Below, piece after piece: positions 1 through 6,912 of a stretch of 11,777 nt of DNA (position 1 is the first letter of the stretch; each line of letters opens with the position of its first letter). The stretch comes from an uncultured Treponema sp. (GTDB lineage Bacteria; Spirochaetota; Spirochaetia; Treponematales; Treponemataceae). Location of the stretch: contig CAMVBP010000044.1 in the NCBI GenBank assembly GCA_947165795.1, positions 1-11,777 on the forward strand. Direction: 5' to 3'. Both the position numbers and the translations under genes were made by a program. The notes beneath the pieces were generated by a model. That model ran no database searches, was not told the DNA's origin, and worked only from the letters and a program-made list of their open reading frames with translations.

Positions 1-1
1 T

Positions 2-121
2 TTGCGATACATAGGAATTCTGGTTGCAATCGTAATGTTTACTTCAAGCTTCCTTGCAATGACAGTTATTCCTGGATTTTTGAATATGTACGCACCTAAG
101 TTTATTAGTAAGAAAAAGTAG
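2..121 (+). CDS. C-terminal fragment of an RND/MMPL-type membrane transporter (5' end outside window)
   Basis: An open frame enters at base 2 and ends at TAG 119-121, giving 39 residues. They form a hydrophobic helix (LRYIGILVAIVMFTSS, then FLAMTVIPGFL) followed by a short basic tail ending SKKK. A last transmembrane helix with a Pro near its end and a basic cytoplasmic tail is how many RND/MMPL exporters finish. The two genes downstream encode a LolA-like periplasmic protein and an outer-membrane barrel, which often accompany MMPL exporters, and this supports the call. The evidence is thin because only the tail is visible. Another polytopic membrane protein, such as an ABC permease, cannot be excluded. 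Confidence 0.55.
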   Translation: MRYIGILVAIVMFTSSFLAMTVIPGFLNMYAPKFISKKK

Positions 122-138
122 GTGCTTAGTTTTAGGTG

Positions 139-240
139 CCAGGGAGTAGGGGGAGGGCTCCCCCTCGCTTCAGCCCGCAATGCGGTCTTACGCTACCCCC
201 TCTGCGGGGCTCAGACGCCGCCCCGCAACGCCCGGCTTCC
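139..240. repeat. GC-rich intergenic element with hairpins, REP-like candidate
   Basis: By hand count about 74 of 102 bases are G or C, in a window that is otherwise clearly AT-rich. Two perfect 8-bp stems are visible. AGGGGGAG at 148-155 pairs with CTCCCCCT at 158-165, leaving only a 2-nt loop, so the innermost pairs would open in RNA. TGCGGGGC at 203-210 pairs with GCCCCGCA at 220-227 around a 9-nt loop. A smaller imperfect palindrome (CCGCA/TGCGG, 175-185) lies between them. No T-run follows either stem, so they do not look like intrinsic terminators. The element lies between two genes that read the same way. It could be a dispersed repeat or an RNA structure that protects or attenuates the operon message. 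Copy number cannot be judged from one window. Confidence 0.5.
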
Positions 241-289
241 TTATAACCTGAAACCAAATCTATGAAATCTATAAATAGGAGATATAAAT

Positions 290-1081
290 ATGAAAACAAC
301 AAAGAAAATTACATTAATGGTTGCAGCTCTTGCTGCATTGAATGGTTTTGCATTTGCAGATGCAAAGGGAACTGAAATTATGGAAAAGGTTGCAGATTTT
401 AAAAAGCCTGCCTTTTCTGTAACAGATGTTTATATGATTCTTACCGATAAAAAGGGAACTCAGGATTCTAACGGCTTCCGCGAGTATGGAAAAGAAGAAG
501 ATGGTAAAACTTATATTGTAATGGATTTTAAAACCGGCACAAATAAGGGAACCCGCTTTTTACAGATTACAAACGACAATGGACCAGATGAAAAACATAT
601 TTATCTTCCGGCCCTTAAATCTGTGCGCCGCGTAAATTCCAGTGAAGGTTCAAAGGCATTCATGGGCTCTGATGCCACTTACGATGATCTTTCTACACGC
701 GATGTTTCTGAAGACGAACATGAATATCTTCGCGAAGAATCTATGACTGTAGAAAGCGGAAAAACTTATGATTGTTATGTAATCAAGGAAATTCCAATCG
801 ATAAAAAAGGAACACAGTACAATTACCGCATGGTTTGGGTTGATAAAGAAACTATGTACCCGATTCATACAGAAATGTACGACAAAAATGACAAGCTTGT
901 AAAAGTACTTGAGGTTCTTGATATTCAGAAAATTCAGGGTTACGACATGCCTATGGAAAACAAATTGACAAACGTTCAGACAGGTCATAGCACAACTTTA
1001 AAAATTGCAAAGGTTGTAGCACTCGATCAGGAAATTCCTTCACGCTACTTTACACAGAACTTCCTTACCACTGGAAAATAG
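290..1081 (+). CDS. Secreted LolA-like outer-membrane lipoprotein-sorting family protein
   Basis: The product has 263 residues and a typical Sec signal peptide: basic MKTTKK, a hydrophobic core, and probable cleavage after AFA at about residue 23. There is no lipobox cysteine, so the mature protein should be soluble in the periplasm. The body matches my memory of the LolA-like family found beside RND exporters. It has a central segment with RRVNSSEGSKAFMGSD and YDDLSTRDV (about residues 114-139), then MYPIHTEMYD (about 192-201), and a late MPMENKLTNVQTG segment (about 219-231). The family adopts a half-barrel fold that carries acyl chains, so a lipid or lipoprotein carrier role between the membranes is inferred. 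The start is supported by AGGAG at 277-281, 8 nt before the ATG. It follows the RND/MMPL gene and precedes the barrel gene by 13 bp, so the three are probably cotranscribed. The cargo is unknown. Confidence 0.8.
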   Translation: MKTTKKITLMVAALAALNGFAFADAKGTEIMEKVADFKKPAFSVTDVYMILTDKKGTQDSNGFREYGKEEDGKTYIVMDFKTGTNKGTRFLQITNDNGPDEKHIYLPALKSVRRVNSSEGSKAFMGSDATYDDLSTRDVSEDEHEYLREESMTVESGKTYDCYVIKEIPIDKKGTQYNYRMVWVDKETMYPIHTEMYDKNDKLVKVLEVLDIQKIQGYDMPMENKLTNVQTGHSTTLKIAKVVALDQEIPSRYFTQNFLTTGK

Positions 1082-1086
1082 GTTTT

Positions 1087-1091
1087 AGGAG
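1087..1091 (+). promoter_or_regulatory. Ribosome binding site that decides the barrel gene start
   Basis: AGGAG lies in the 13-bp gap after the LolA-like gene. It is only 3 nt from the ATG at 1095 but 9 nt from the in-frame ATG at 1101. The longer spacing is close to the usual optimum and to the 8 nt seen for the preceding gene. Initiation at 1101 is therefore favoured. Confidence 0.6.
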
Positions 1092-1100
1092 ATTATGAAA

Positions 1101-2873
1101 ATGAAGAAAATAAACAAAATGATTTTTCTGACAGCTGCATTACTTCTTTCAGGAAATGCATTTGCAGATGACTTCGGTGATTTTGAAGATTTTGGCAGCT
1201 TTGATGATTCAGACAGTTTTTCAGGTTCAGAAGGCTTCGGTTCTGGTTCTGCTCTGGAAGCAGGAGCTACAGTTTCTACCGAAGTTCGAGGATATGTCGG
1301 AGACCTGTTCTGGATTGAAAATCCTAAGGGTTCAGATGTAAGCATTATGGCTTTGCCAAAAGCTGTAATTTCCCTTAAATATAACGGTTCAAAATCAGAT
1401 GCAGAATTAAAGCTTCGCGGCGATGAAGATATTATAAAAGATCATCCTGTAGATGTTATAGATGAATTGGTTCTGCGCGGATATTTTGGAAACCTTACTG
1501 CCGAAGCCGGCAAAATGAAGATTGTTTGGGGTAAGGGAGATAAGCTTCATGTAATCGATAATTTTAATGCAGACGATTACACAGATTTTATTATTCCGGA
1601 TTATCTTGACCGCCGTATAAGTACTCCAATGCTGCGTGCAGTTTACAGTATGCCGTTTGCAAACATGAACATAGAAGCTGTATATACACCGCTTCTCCCA
1701 ACTGACCGTTTTTCTACAGACGGACGCTGGGCTCCGGCACAGGCTGCCGCTTTAACAGACAGCGTTACAAAACTTGCAAAGGCTCGTGTTGCGGCTTCTA
1801 CCGAACGTCTGGAAAAAGCCAGAACAGAAGCAAATCAGGCTGCAACTTTAAAGGCAATGGTAGCAGCCGGCGATACGGGTTCTGCAAAAACTGCGTTAAG
1901 CTCTATGGTAACTTCTGCGGTAAGCTCCGGAAAAATCAAAAACTACACTACACAGGAAATTGTTGACTGGTGTGTTGCAAATGGAATGGATCCGACTCAG
2001 GCCTCTAATCAGCAGCTTGCAGGTTCATCAATTCTTGGAGACAGATATTCAAATTACGTAAAATCAGAGCTTACTGCCGCAGAAACAGAATATACACTCG
2101 CGCTTGCAAATGCTAACTCACTTTCTGCAAATCCGAATGTAATTTATCCAAATCTCTGGACTCTTCAGTACAGTCAGTTTGGAGGCCGTGCAACCTGGAC
2201 TGCCGGAATGGTTGATATGGGAATCAGCTATTACAACGGCTGGTACAAACAGCCTTCTGTAAATGCAGGAAAAATAGATACATTCCTTAATGCATACCTT
2301 AAAAACGGTTCTGTAAACGAAGACGAAAAATTTTTAGCTTACGATAAAAAACAGACATTTGGTGTAGAAGCATCAACAGTTTTGTGGCATTTTAATCTGC
2401 GTGGAGAAGGTGCCTTTAATCTTACAGACGATACAGAGGGAACAAATCCGTGGGTTCACAATAACTCAATCGGCTGGCTCGGCGGCTTTGATATTGACCT
2501 TCCATTCTGGAATGCAAACCTTAATGTTCAGGAATATGGAACATATATTCTGCATGGCTCGGACTGTGATGCAAATGTTGTAAATCACTATGCCGATGTT
2601 GATTACAGCAAAAAAGGAGTTTATTCAAACAACAAATTTGCAATTAACTTTACAACTTCATTTTTGAATGGAAAAGTTGCTCCGGAAGTAACGTTCATTT
2701 ATGGAATTGAATACGGCGATTTTGTTGCGCAGCCAAAGATTATTTATAAACCTGCAGACGGTCTTTCTTTCATAGCAAGCGGAATGGTTATAGTTACAAA
2801 AGATAACGATTCAGAATTTGCTGCATGGAAGAAAAACAGTTTTGCAAGTATCAGTGCTGAATATAAATTCTAA
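1101..2873 (+). CDS. Outer-membrane beta-barrel protein, DUF1302-like, with a helical insertion
   Basis: From ATG 1101 the product has 590 residues (592 from ATG 1095; numbering here is from 1095). A Sec signal peptide ends at about NAFA (residue 24). A low-complexity Asp/Phe/Gly/Ser stretch follows (25-52), then alternating beta-strand-like segments to the C-terminus. The end is ISAEYKF, and a terminal Phe after an aromatic/hydrophobic strand is the usual beta-signal for BAM-dependent insertion. The segment KIVWGKGDKLHVIDNFNADD (142-161) resembles the WG...N..D signature of DUF1302-type barrels, which are often encoded beside RND exporters and LolA/DUF1329-like proteins. Residues 213-347 are Ala-rich and helical, breaking the strand pattern; they probably form a periplasmic or surface domain. 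The probable role is the outer-membrane part of the transport module encoded upstream. The stop codon interlocks with that of the convergent MATE gene. The barrel call is firm; the exact family is less so. Confidence 0.72.
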   Translation: MKKINKMIFLTAALLLSGNAFADDFGDFEDFGSFDDSDSFSGSEGFGSGSALEAGATVSTEVRGYVGDLFWIENPKGSDVSIMALPKAVISLKYNGSKSDAELKLRGDEDIIKDHPVDVIDELVLRGYFGNLTAEAGKMKIVWGKGDKLHVIDNFNADDYTDFIIPDYLDRRISTPMLRAVYSMPFANMNIEAVYTPLLPTDRFSTDGRWAPAQAAALTDSVTKLAKARVAASTERLEKARTEANQAATLKAMVAAGDTGSAKTALSSMVTSAVSSGKIKNYTTQEIVDWCVANGMDPTQASNQQLAGSSILGDRYSNYVKSELTAAETEYTLALANANSLSANPNVIYPNLWTLQYSQFGGRATWTAGMVDMGISYYNGWYKQPSVNAGKIDTFLNAYLKNGSVNEDEKFLAYDKKQTFGVEASTVLWHFNLRGEGAFNLTDDTEGTNPWVHNNSIGWLGGFDIDLPFWNANLNVQEYGTYILHGSDCDANVVNHYADVDYSKKGVYSNNKFAINFTTSFLNGKVAPEVTFIYGIEYGDFVAQPKIIYKPADGLSFIASGMVIVTKDNDSEFAAWKKNSFASISAEYKF

Positions 2874-4225
2874 AGAGTTTTAATCTGAGTTTTATATACG
2901 TTGCGGTATCCCCATGCGCATGATATGAGGGATGCCGCTTCTGCCATTATAAAGGCCCACCAGATATTATTTACATTTCCTGTAAGCGACAAAAGATAAG
3001 CTGCTGGAAGAAGAACAAAAATCTGGCGCACAAAAGAAGCCATCATACTAAAGAAGCCGCGGCCGAGTGCCTGGAATACAGAAATAAATGTAATGGAAAC
3101 AGCGGCAAGAGGGAAGTGCAGCGCAATAATGCGAAGTGCCGGAACTCCAATTGCAAGCATTTCGTCCGAAGCTTCAAACCAACCTAAAAGAAGTTTTGGA
3201 AGAATTTCAAAAATTAAAAGGCCGACTGTCATAATACATGCTGCAGCAAATGCACAAAGCTTTATAGATTTTATAATTCGGTCTTTGTGTTTAGCACCGT
3301 AATTGTATGCAACAATAGGAACTATACCGTTGTTCAAACCGAATACCGGCATAAAAATAAAGCTCTGAAGCTTAAAGTATACTCCATAAACTGCAATTGC
3401 AGTCGTAGAGAAAGTAGCGAGAATTTTATTTAAGAGATATGTAAGGAATGAACCGATGGAACCAAGCAGAATTGAAGGAACTCCAACTTTGTAAATTCCT
3501 CCGATAATTTTTAGGCTTGGACGGAATTCTCTTATACGGAAACAAATTTCTTTATTGCGTGCAAGATTCAAAGAAAGAGAAACAATTGCAGCCGCAATCT
3601 GCCCGATTACAGTTGCCCATGCTGCTCCGGCAATTCCAAGTTTCGGGCATCCGAGCAAACCAAAAATCATAATAGGGTCTAAAATACAGTTTATAATTGC
3701 ACCGGTAAGCTGAGAAATCATGGAAAGAATTGTTCTTCCTGTAGACTGCAGGAGACGCTCAAAAGTAACTGCTCCAAATAGTCCGAAAGAAACAATCATA
3801 CAGATTCGTAAATATTCAACGCCTGAATTAATAATTTCAATATTATCTGTCTGAGATTCAAAATACGGGCGCGGAATAATAATTCCAAGAACTGTAAAAA
3901 CAATACAAGTAATAATGATGAGGAAAATACCGTTCATTGCAGTATTATCTACGGCTTCCTGATTCTTCTGTCCAAGTCTCATAGAAAGCAGGGAATTAAT
4001 ACCAACACCAGTTCCTACTGAAAAAGAAATCATAAGGTTCTGAATAGGAAATGCAAGCGAAACTGCAGTAAGTGCATTTTCAGAAATTTTAGAAACGAAT
4101 ACACTGTCTACAATGTTGTAAAGTGCCTGTACCAGCATGGAAATCATCATCGGAAGAGAAATCTGAATTAAAAGCTTTCCGACAGGCATAATGCCCATTT
4201 TATTTTCAGTAAGTGAAGAATTCAT
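2870..4225 (-). CDS. MATE-family efflux transporter
   Basis: The product has 451 residues, the normal length for the 12-helix MATE family, which exports cationic drugs and metabolites in exchange for Na+ or H+. The two homologous halves can be recognised. In the first, SLPMMISMLVQALYNIVDSV (residues 23-42) contains Asp40 in helix 1, at the position of the conserved acidic residue of NorM/DinF-type transporters, and GTGVGINSLLSMRLG (71-85) follows. NCILDPIMIFG (179-189) and LGIAGAAWATVIGQ (196-209) are typical family segments. In the second half, FGLNNGIVPIVAYNYGA (295-311) mirrors the 71-85 motif. The substrate cannot be read from sequence. There is no Shine-Dalgarno sequence before the ATG; the gene seems to start from an extended -10 promoter almost at the start codon. 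It is transcribed alone, divergently from the aminotransferase and convergently with the barrel gene. Confidence 0.93.
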   Translation of the reverse strand: MNSSLTENKMGIMPVGKLLIQISLPMMISMLVQALYNIVDSVFVSKISENALTAVSLAFPIQNLMISFSVGTGVGINSLLSMRLGQKNQEAVDNTAMNGIFLIIITCIVFTVLGIIIPRPYFESQTDNIEIINSGVEYLRICMIVSFGLFGAVTFERLLQSTGRTILSMISQLTGAIINCILDPIMIFGLLGCPKLGIAGAAWATVIGQIAAAIVSLSLNLARNKEICFRIREFRPSLKIIGGIYKVGVPSILLGSIGSFLTYLLNKILATFSTTAIAVYGVYFKLQSFIFMPVFGLNNGIVPIVAYNYGAKHKDRIIKSIKLCAFAAACIMTVGLLIFEILPKLLLGWFEASDEMLAIGVPALRIIALHFPLAAVSITFISVFQALGRGFFSMMASFVRQIFVLLPAAYLLSLTGNVNNIWWAFIMAEAASLISCAWGYRNVYKTQIKTL

Positions 4226-4234
4226 AATGAAAGG

Positions 4235-4243
4235 ATTCTATCA
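4235..4243 (-). promoter_or_regulatory. Extended -10 promoter of the MATE gene
   Basis: On the minus strand the sequence TGATAGAAT contains an extended -10 TG and a TAGAAT hexamer (5 of 6 matches to TATAAT). The hexamer ends 9 nt before the ATG. The -35 position 17 bp upstream is TTCCCC (4258-4263), only 3 of 6 matches, which is tolerable with an extended -10. The predicted start point is about 3 nt before the ATG, so the message would be leaderless or nearly so. Confidence 0.45.
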
Positions 4244-4285
4244 GAAAATAAAATTAGGGGGAAGTAGTGAATTTTCACCTTATGA

Positions 4286-4314
4286 TTGACATTAACCACC
4301 CATTTTTAGATAAT
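4286..4314 (+). promoter_or_regulatory. Sigma70-type promoter of the aminotransferase gene
   Basis: A perfect -35 box TTGACA (4286-4291) is followed after exactly 17 bp by GATAAT (4309-4314), 5 of 6 matches to TATAAT. TAATAT at 4311-4316 is a less well spaced alternative. Transcription should begin at about 4321-4322, only 3-4 nt before the ATG at 4325. There is no Shine-Dalgarno sequence, which implies a leaderless transcript. Confidence 0.7.
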
Positions 4315-4324
4315 ATCTTCTATT

Positions 4325-5614
4325 ATGATTAATCCTCTTGCACAAAAGTTAAATGATGAATTGAAAGGTACAACAGCAGAAGCTCTGTTGTCAGACATGG
4401 GAAAAAGACTTTACTTTCCTAACGGAATTATTTCGCAGGGTGGCGAAGCTGCAAAAGATGCTTCTTTTGCTAACGGTACAATTGGTATGGCAGTTCAGAA
4501 TGGAACTCCTATAGAACTCGAATCCTACAAAAAGATTATGCCGTCTCTTAATTCAAGAGAAACTGTTGCTTATGCAAAGACTGCAGGTAATCCTGATCTA
4601 CGTGCTTTATGGAAAGAGAAAATCATACAGAAAAATCCTTCATTAAAAGAAAAAACTTTTTCTACACCAATCCTTGTTCCAGGACTTACAGCTGCACTTT
4701 CTTATGTTGCCGATTTGTTTGTAGACGATAACAAGCCTCTTCTTGCAGCAGATCCATGCTGGGATAACTACGAATTGATTGCATGTGCCCGCCGTGGTGC
4801 AGAGTTCCATCAGTTCAAATGTTTTGAAAACGGAAAATTCAATATTGCAGATTTAAAGCGTGCAATGAAAGAAGATGCAGAAAAATATGGTTCAGTTCGT
4901 GTTCTTTTGAACTTCCCTCAGAATCCTTCCGGCTACAGTCCTACAAAATCAGAAGCAGAAGAAATCTGCAAAATTGTAAAGGAACTTGCAGAAAGCGGAA
5001 AGAAAGTTTTAGTTCTCAGCGATGACGCATACTTCGGTTTGAACTACGAAGACGATATTGAAAGCCAGTCTCTGTTTGCATACTTTGCAGATATGCACGA
5101 AAACATTCTTGCAATTAAAGCAGACGGTCCAACAAAAGAAGACTTTGCATGGGGCTTCCGTGCAGGCTTTATCAGCTTTGCTTCTAAGGGAATGACAGAA
5201 GCTCAGTATACAGCACTTACTACAAAGTTTATGGGCGCTATCCGTTCTTCAGTTTCCTGCTCTTCTACACCGGCACAGAGCCTTGTTCTTCATGCAATGA
5301 AAGATTCTGACCATGATGTTCAGAAAGCTGAACTTAAGAAAATGCTTAAACGCCGTTACGATGCTGTTCGTGCATTTGTTGATTCAAGAAAGTCTGACGT
5401 TCTTGAGCCATTGCCTTTTAATTCCGGATACTTTATGAGTTTTAATGTAAAGACTGGAAACGCAGAAGAAATCCGTAAAGCACTTTTAAAAGAAGTTGGC
5501 ATTGGAATTATTCAGATAGATAAAAATACGCTTAGAGTTGCATTCTCAAGTATTGATGAAGATAAGATTGAGTCTGTTTATACGAGCATATACGATGTTG
5601 CAGAAAAACTGTAA
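4325..5614 (+). CDS. PLP-dependent aminotransferase, class I/II fold
   Basis: The product has 429 residues and is full length. Catalytic landmarks of fold-type I aminotransferases are present in order. NFPQNPSGY (196-204) holds the Asn that contacts the cofactor. SDDAYFG (232-238) has Asp233 and Tyr236, placed like Asp222 and Tyr225 of aspartate aminotransferase. DGPTKEDFAWGFRAG (267-281) contains the Schiff-base Lys271 and phosphate-binding Arg279. LRVAFSS (403-409) has Arg404, likely the substrate carboxylate contact. The N-terminal segment with GKRLYFPNGIISQGGEA (26-42) is characteristic of one subgroup of cytosolic aminotransferases and confirms that the ATG at 4325 is the real start, although no ribosome binding site precedes it. 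The amino donor and acceptor cannot be assigned; aromatic, aspartate or branched substrates are all possible. A strong promoter ends 10 nt before the ATG. A lipoprotein gene overlaps its 3' end. Confidence 0.9.
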   Translation: MINPLAQKLNDELKGTTAEALLSDMGKRLYFPNGIISQGGEAAKDASFANGTIGMAVQNGTPIELESYKKIMPSLNSRETVAYAKTAGNPDLRALWKEKIIQKNPSLKEKTFSTPILVPGLTAALSYVADLFVDDNKPLLAADPCWDNYELIACARRGAEFHQFKCFENGKFNIADLKRAMKEDAEKYGSVRVLLNFPQNPSGYSPTKSEAEEICKIVKELAESGKKVLVLSDDAYFGLNYEDDIESQSLFAYFADMHENILAIKADGPTKEDFAWGFRAGFISFASKGMTEAQYTALTTKFMGAIRSSVSCSSTPAQSLVLHAMKDSDHDVQKAELKKMLKRRYDAVRAFVDSRKSDVLEPLPFNSGYFMSFNVKTGNAEEIRKALLKEVGIGIIQIDKNTLRVAFSSIDEDKIESVYTSIYDVAEKL

Positions 5615-6881
5615 TAAAATAATTTTTCTTTCTTTTTTGCTTCTCCCTCTTTTTTGTATTTCCTGCAAAAAAGAAAGAACTTCTGTTACAGAACAAAAAC
5701 GCATAATTATCTGGACAAGCTGCAGCGAATTTGCTCAGTATATTGAACTGTTCAATAGTACTCATGATAATGTAAAGGCAGTTCTCGTTTACAAGGAAAA
5801 TCCTGCATTATCTCTTCCTCCTGCAAAAGACGAAGTTCCGCCGGATGTAGTAATTGGTTCCTGGCTTCGTTCAGATTCTGTTAATAAAAATTTTAAACGG
5901 CTTGATTATTTTTTTGATAACGATTTAATTTCTTCTGATATTTTTTATCCGCAGTTACTGGAAGCCGGTAAAAAAGGAAAGGTTCAGTATTTATTCCCTG
6001 TAAGCTTTAATCTGCCGATAATTATTTTTTCAGAAGAAAACCGTTCTTTAGTTTCTGAAAATTACATGCTCTCGCCGCAGCAGATAAAAGACATTTCTGA
6101 AACCTATAACAAAAAAAATGAAAAAGGTTTTTATTCACGAATGGGATTTACTCCATTAAGCAATGAAGGCTTTTTGTATTTGGTAACAAGAATATATAAT
6201 ACTAATTTCCATCTGGAAAAAAATCAGATTGTCTGGAATAACGTTTATTTAAAGAATTCCGCAGATTTTTTGCGTGAGTGGACAATTTCTTCAAACTCAA
6301 CGGCACAGACAGAAGAAGATTTTTCTTTTAAATATCTTTTCATGCCTTATTACCGTCAGGTAACTTCGGACCGCACATTATTTGCATATACAACCAGTGA
6401 TGAATTTTTTAAGCTTGCAAATGAGCAGGAATTAAATATAGATTTCAGATGGATTGTTCAGGACAATAAAATTCATCTTGAAGATTCCTTTGTAATGCTT
6501 GGAATTGGAAGCAACTGCAGAAATATAACCGGAGCAACAGAATTTGTTTCATGGTTTTTTACATCGGAAAATCAAAAGACAATTCTTGAACGAAAGCAGA
6601 ATGTAAAACTCGAAACTGAACTTTTTGGAATTGCAGGAGGATTTTCTGCATTAACAGATGTTACAGAGCATGTCATTCCGCTTTTTTATACGGCTTTGCT
6701 TTCTAACCTTCCTCCATCTAATATGCTTACAGTTCCTCAGAAACTGCCTGCAAGATGGGAAAGTTACAAGTCGCTGGTTATTGTGCCTTATCTTGAAAAT
6801 TATATAAAAGCTTCGGATCCGAATGTTTCGCCGACTATCGAATTTTATGAGAAAGAATGGAGAAAAAAAGGTTTTGATTAA
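5595..6881 (+). CDS. Putative lipoprotein, extracellular solute-binding protein-like
   Basis: From ATG 5595 the product has 428 residues. The N-terminus MLQKNCNKIIFLSFLLLPLF followed by CISCKKE is a lipoprotein signal: a basic start, a hydrophobic core, and a Cys at residue 24 preceded by Ser at -1. The lipobox is loose (Cys at -3, Phe at -4), as spirochaete lipoproteins allow. After a short tether, KRIIIWTSCSEFAQYIELFN resembles the first strand and helix of family 1 ABC solute-binding proteins. Later segments (DVVIGSWLRS, YLFPVSFNLPIIIFSEENR, then FVSWFFTSENQKTIL) fit the two-lobed fold. An upstream in-frame ATG at 5538 lies deep inside the aminotransferase gene and would bury the signal peptide, so I reject it. 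The 20-bp overlap suggests translational coupling, with only a weak GAG at 5584-5586. No ABC permease or ATPase is nearby, so the ligand is unknown and it may be an orphan binding protein. Confidence 0.7.
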   Translation: MLQKNCNKIIFLSFLLLPLFCISCKKERTSVTEQKRIIIWTSCSEFAQYIELFNSTHDNVKAVLVYKENPALSLPPAKDEVPPDVVIGSWLRSDSVNKNFKRLDYFFDNDLISSDIFYPQLLEAGKKGKVQYLFPVSFNLPIIIFSEENRSLVSENYMLSPQQIKDISETYNKKNEKGFYSRMGFTPLSNEGFLYLVTRIYNTNFHLEKNQIVWNNVYLKNSADFLREWTISSNSTAQTEEDFSFKYLFMPYYRQVTSDRTLFAYTTSDEFFKLANEQELNIDFRWIVQDNKIHLEDSFVMLGIGSNCRNITGATEFVSWFFTSENQKTILERKQNVKLETELFGIAGGFSALTDVTEHVIPLFYTALLSNLPPSNMLTVPQKLPARWESYKSLVIVPYLENYIKASDPNVSPTIEFYEKEWRKKGFD

Positions 6882-6882
6882 T

Positions 6883-6908
6883 GCTTTTTTTGCGATGCAA
6901 AAAACTGC
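6883..6908. terminator. A/T-rich inverted repeat between convergent genes, possible bidirectional terminator
   Basis: TTTTTTGC (6886-6893) and GCAAAAAA (6897-6904) form an 8-bp stem with a GAT loop, and an outer GC pair (6883-6884 with 6907-6908) can close it. It fills most of the 31-bp gap between the stop codons of the lipoprotein gene (+) and the TPR gene (-). A symmetrical U-run/A-run hairpin here could stop transcription from both sides. The stem is poor in G-C pairs, so efficiency is uncertain. Confidence 0.4.
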
Positions 6909-6912
6909 TTAA

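Noticed and set aside
148..165. Hairpin at 148-165 as an intrinsic terminator of the transporter gene
   Set aside because: No U-run follows the stem and the loop would be only 2 nt; the GC-rich sequence continues for another 75 bp.
650..988. Minus-strand frame of 112 codons opposite the LolA-like gene
   Set aside because: The + frame has a signal peptide, ribosome binding site and family motifs; this one is a Phe/Ile/His-rich shadow.
349..1170. Identical 14-nt word TGCATTTGCAGATG at 349-362 and 1157-1170
   Set aside because: It encodes the end of both signal peptides (AFAD) with the same preferred codons; coincidence of similar protein sequence is enough, and no longer repeat surrounds it.
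1085..1345. Ser/Pro-rich minus-strand frame opposite the start of the barrel gene
   Set aside because: Mirrors the Asp/Phe/Ser-rich N-terminus of the barrel protein and spans the operon junction with its ribosome binding site; no homology-like features.
5538..5594. Longer start for the solute-binding lipoprotein at ATG 5538
   Set aside because: It would put 19 extra residues before an evident lipoprotein signal peptide and overlap the aminotransferase gene by 77 bp.
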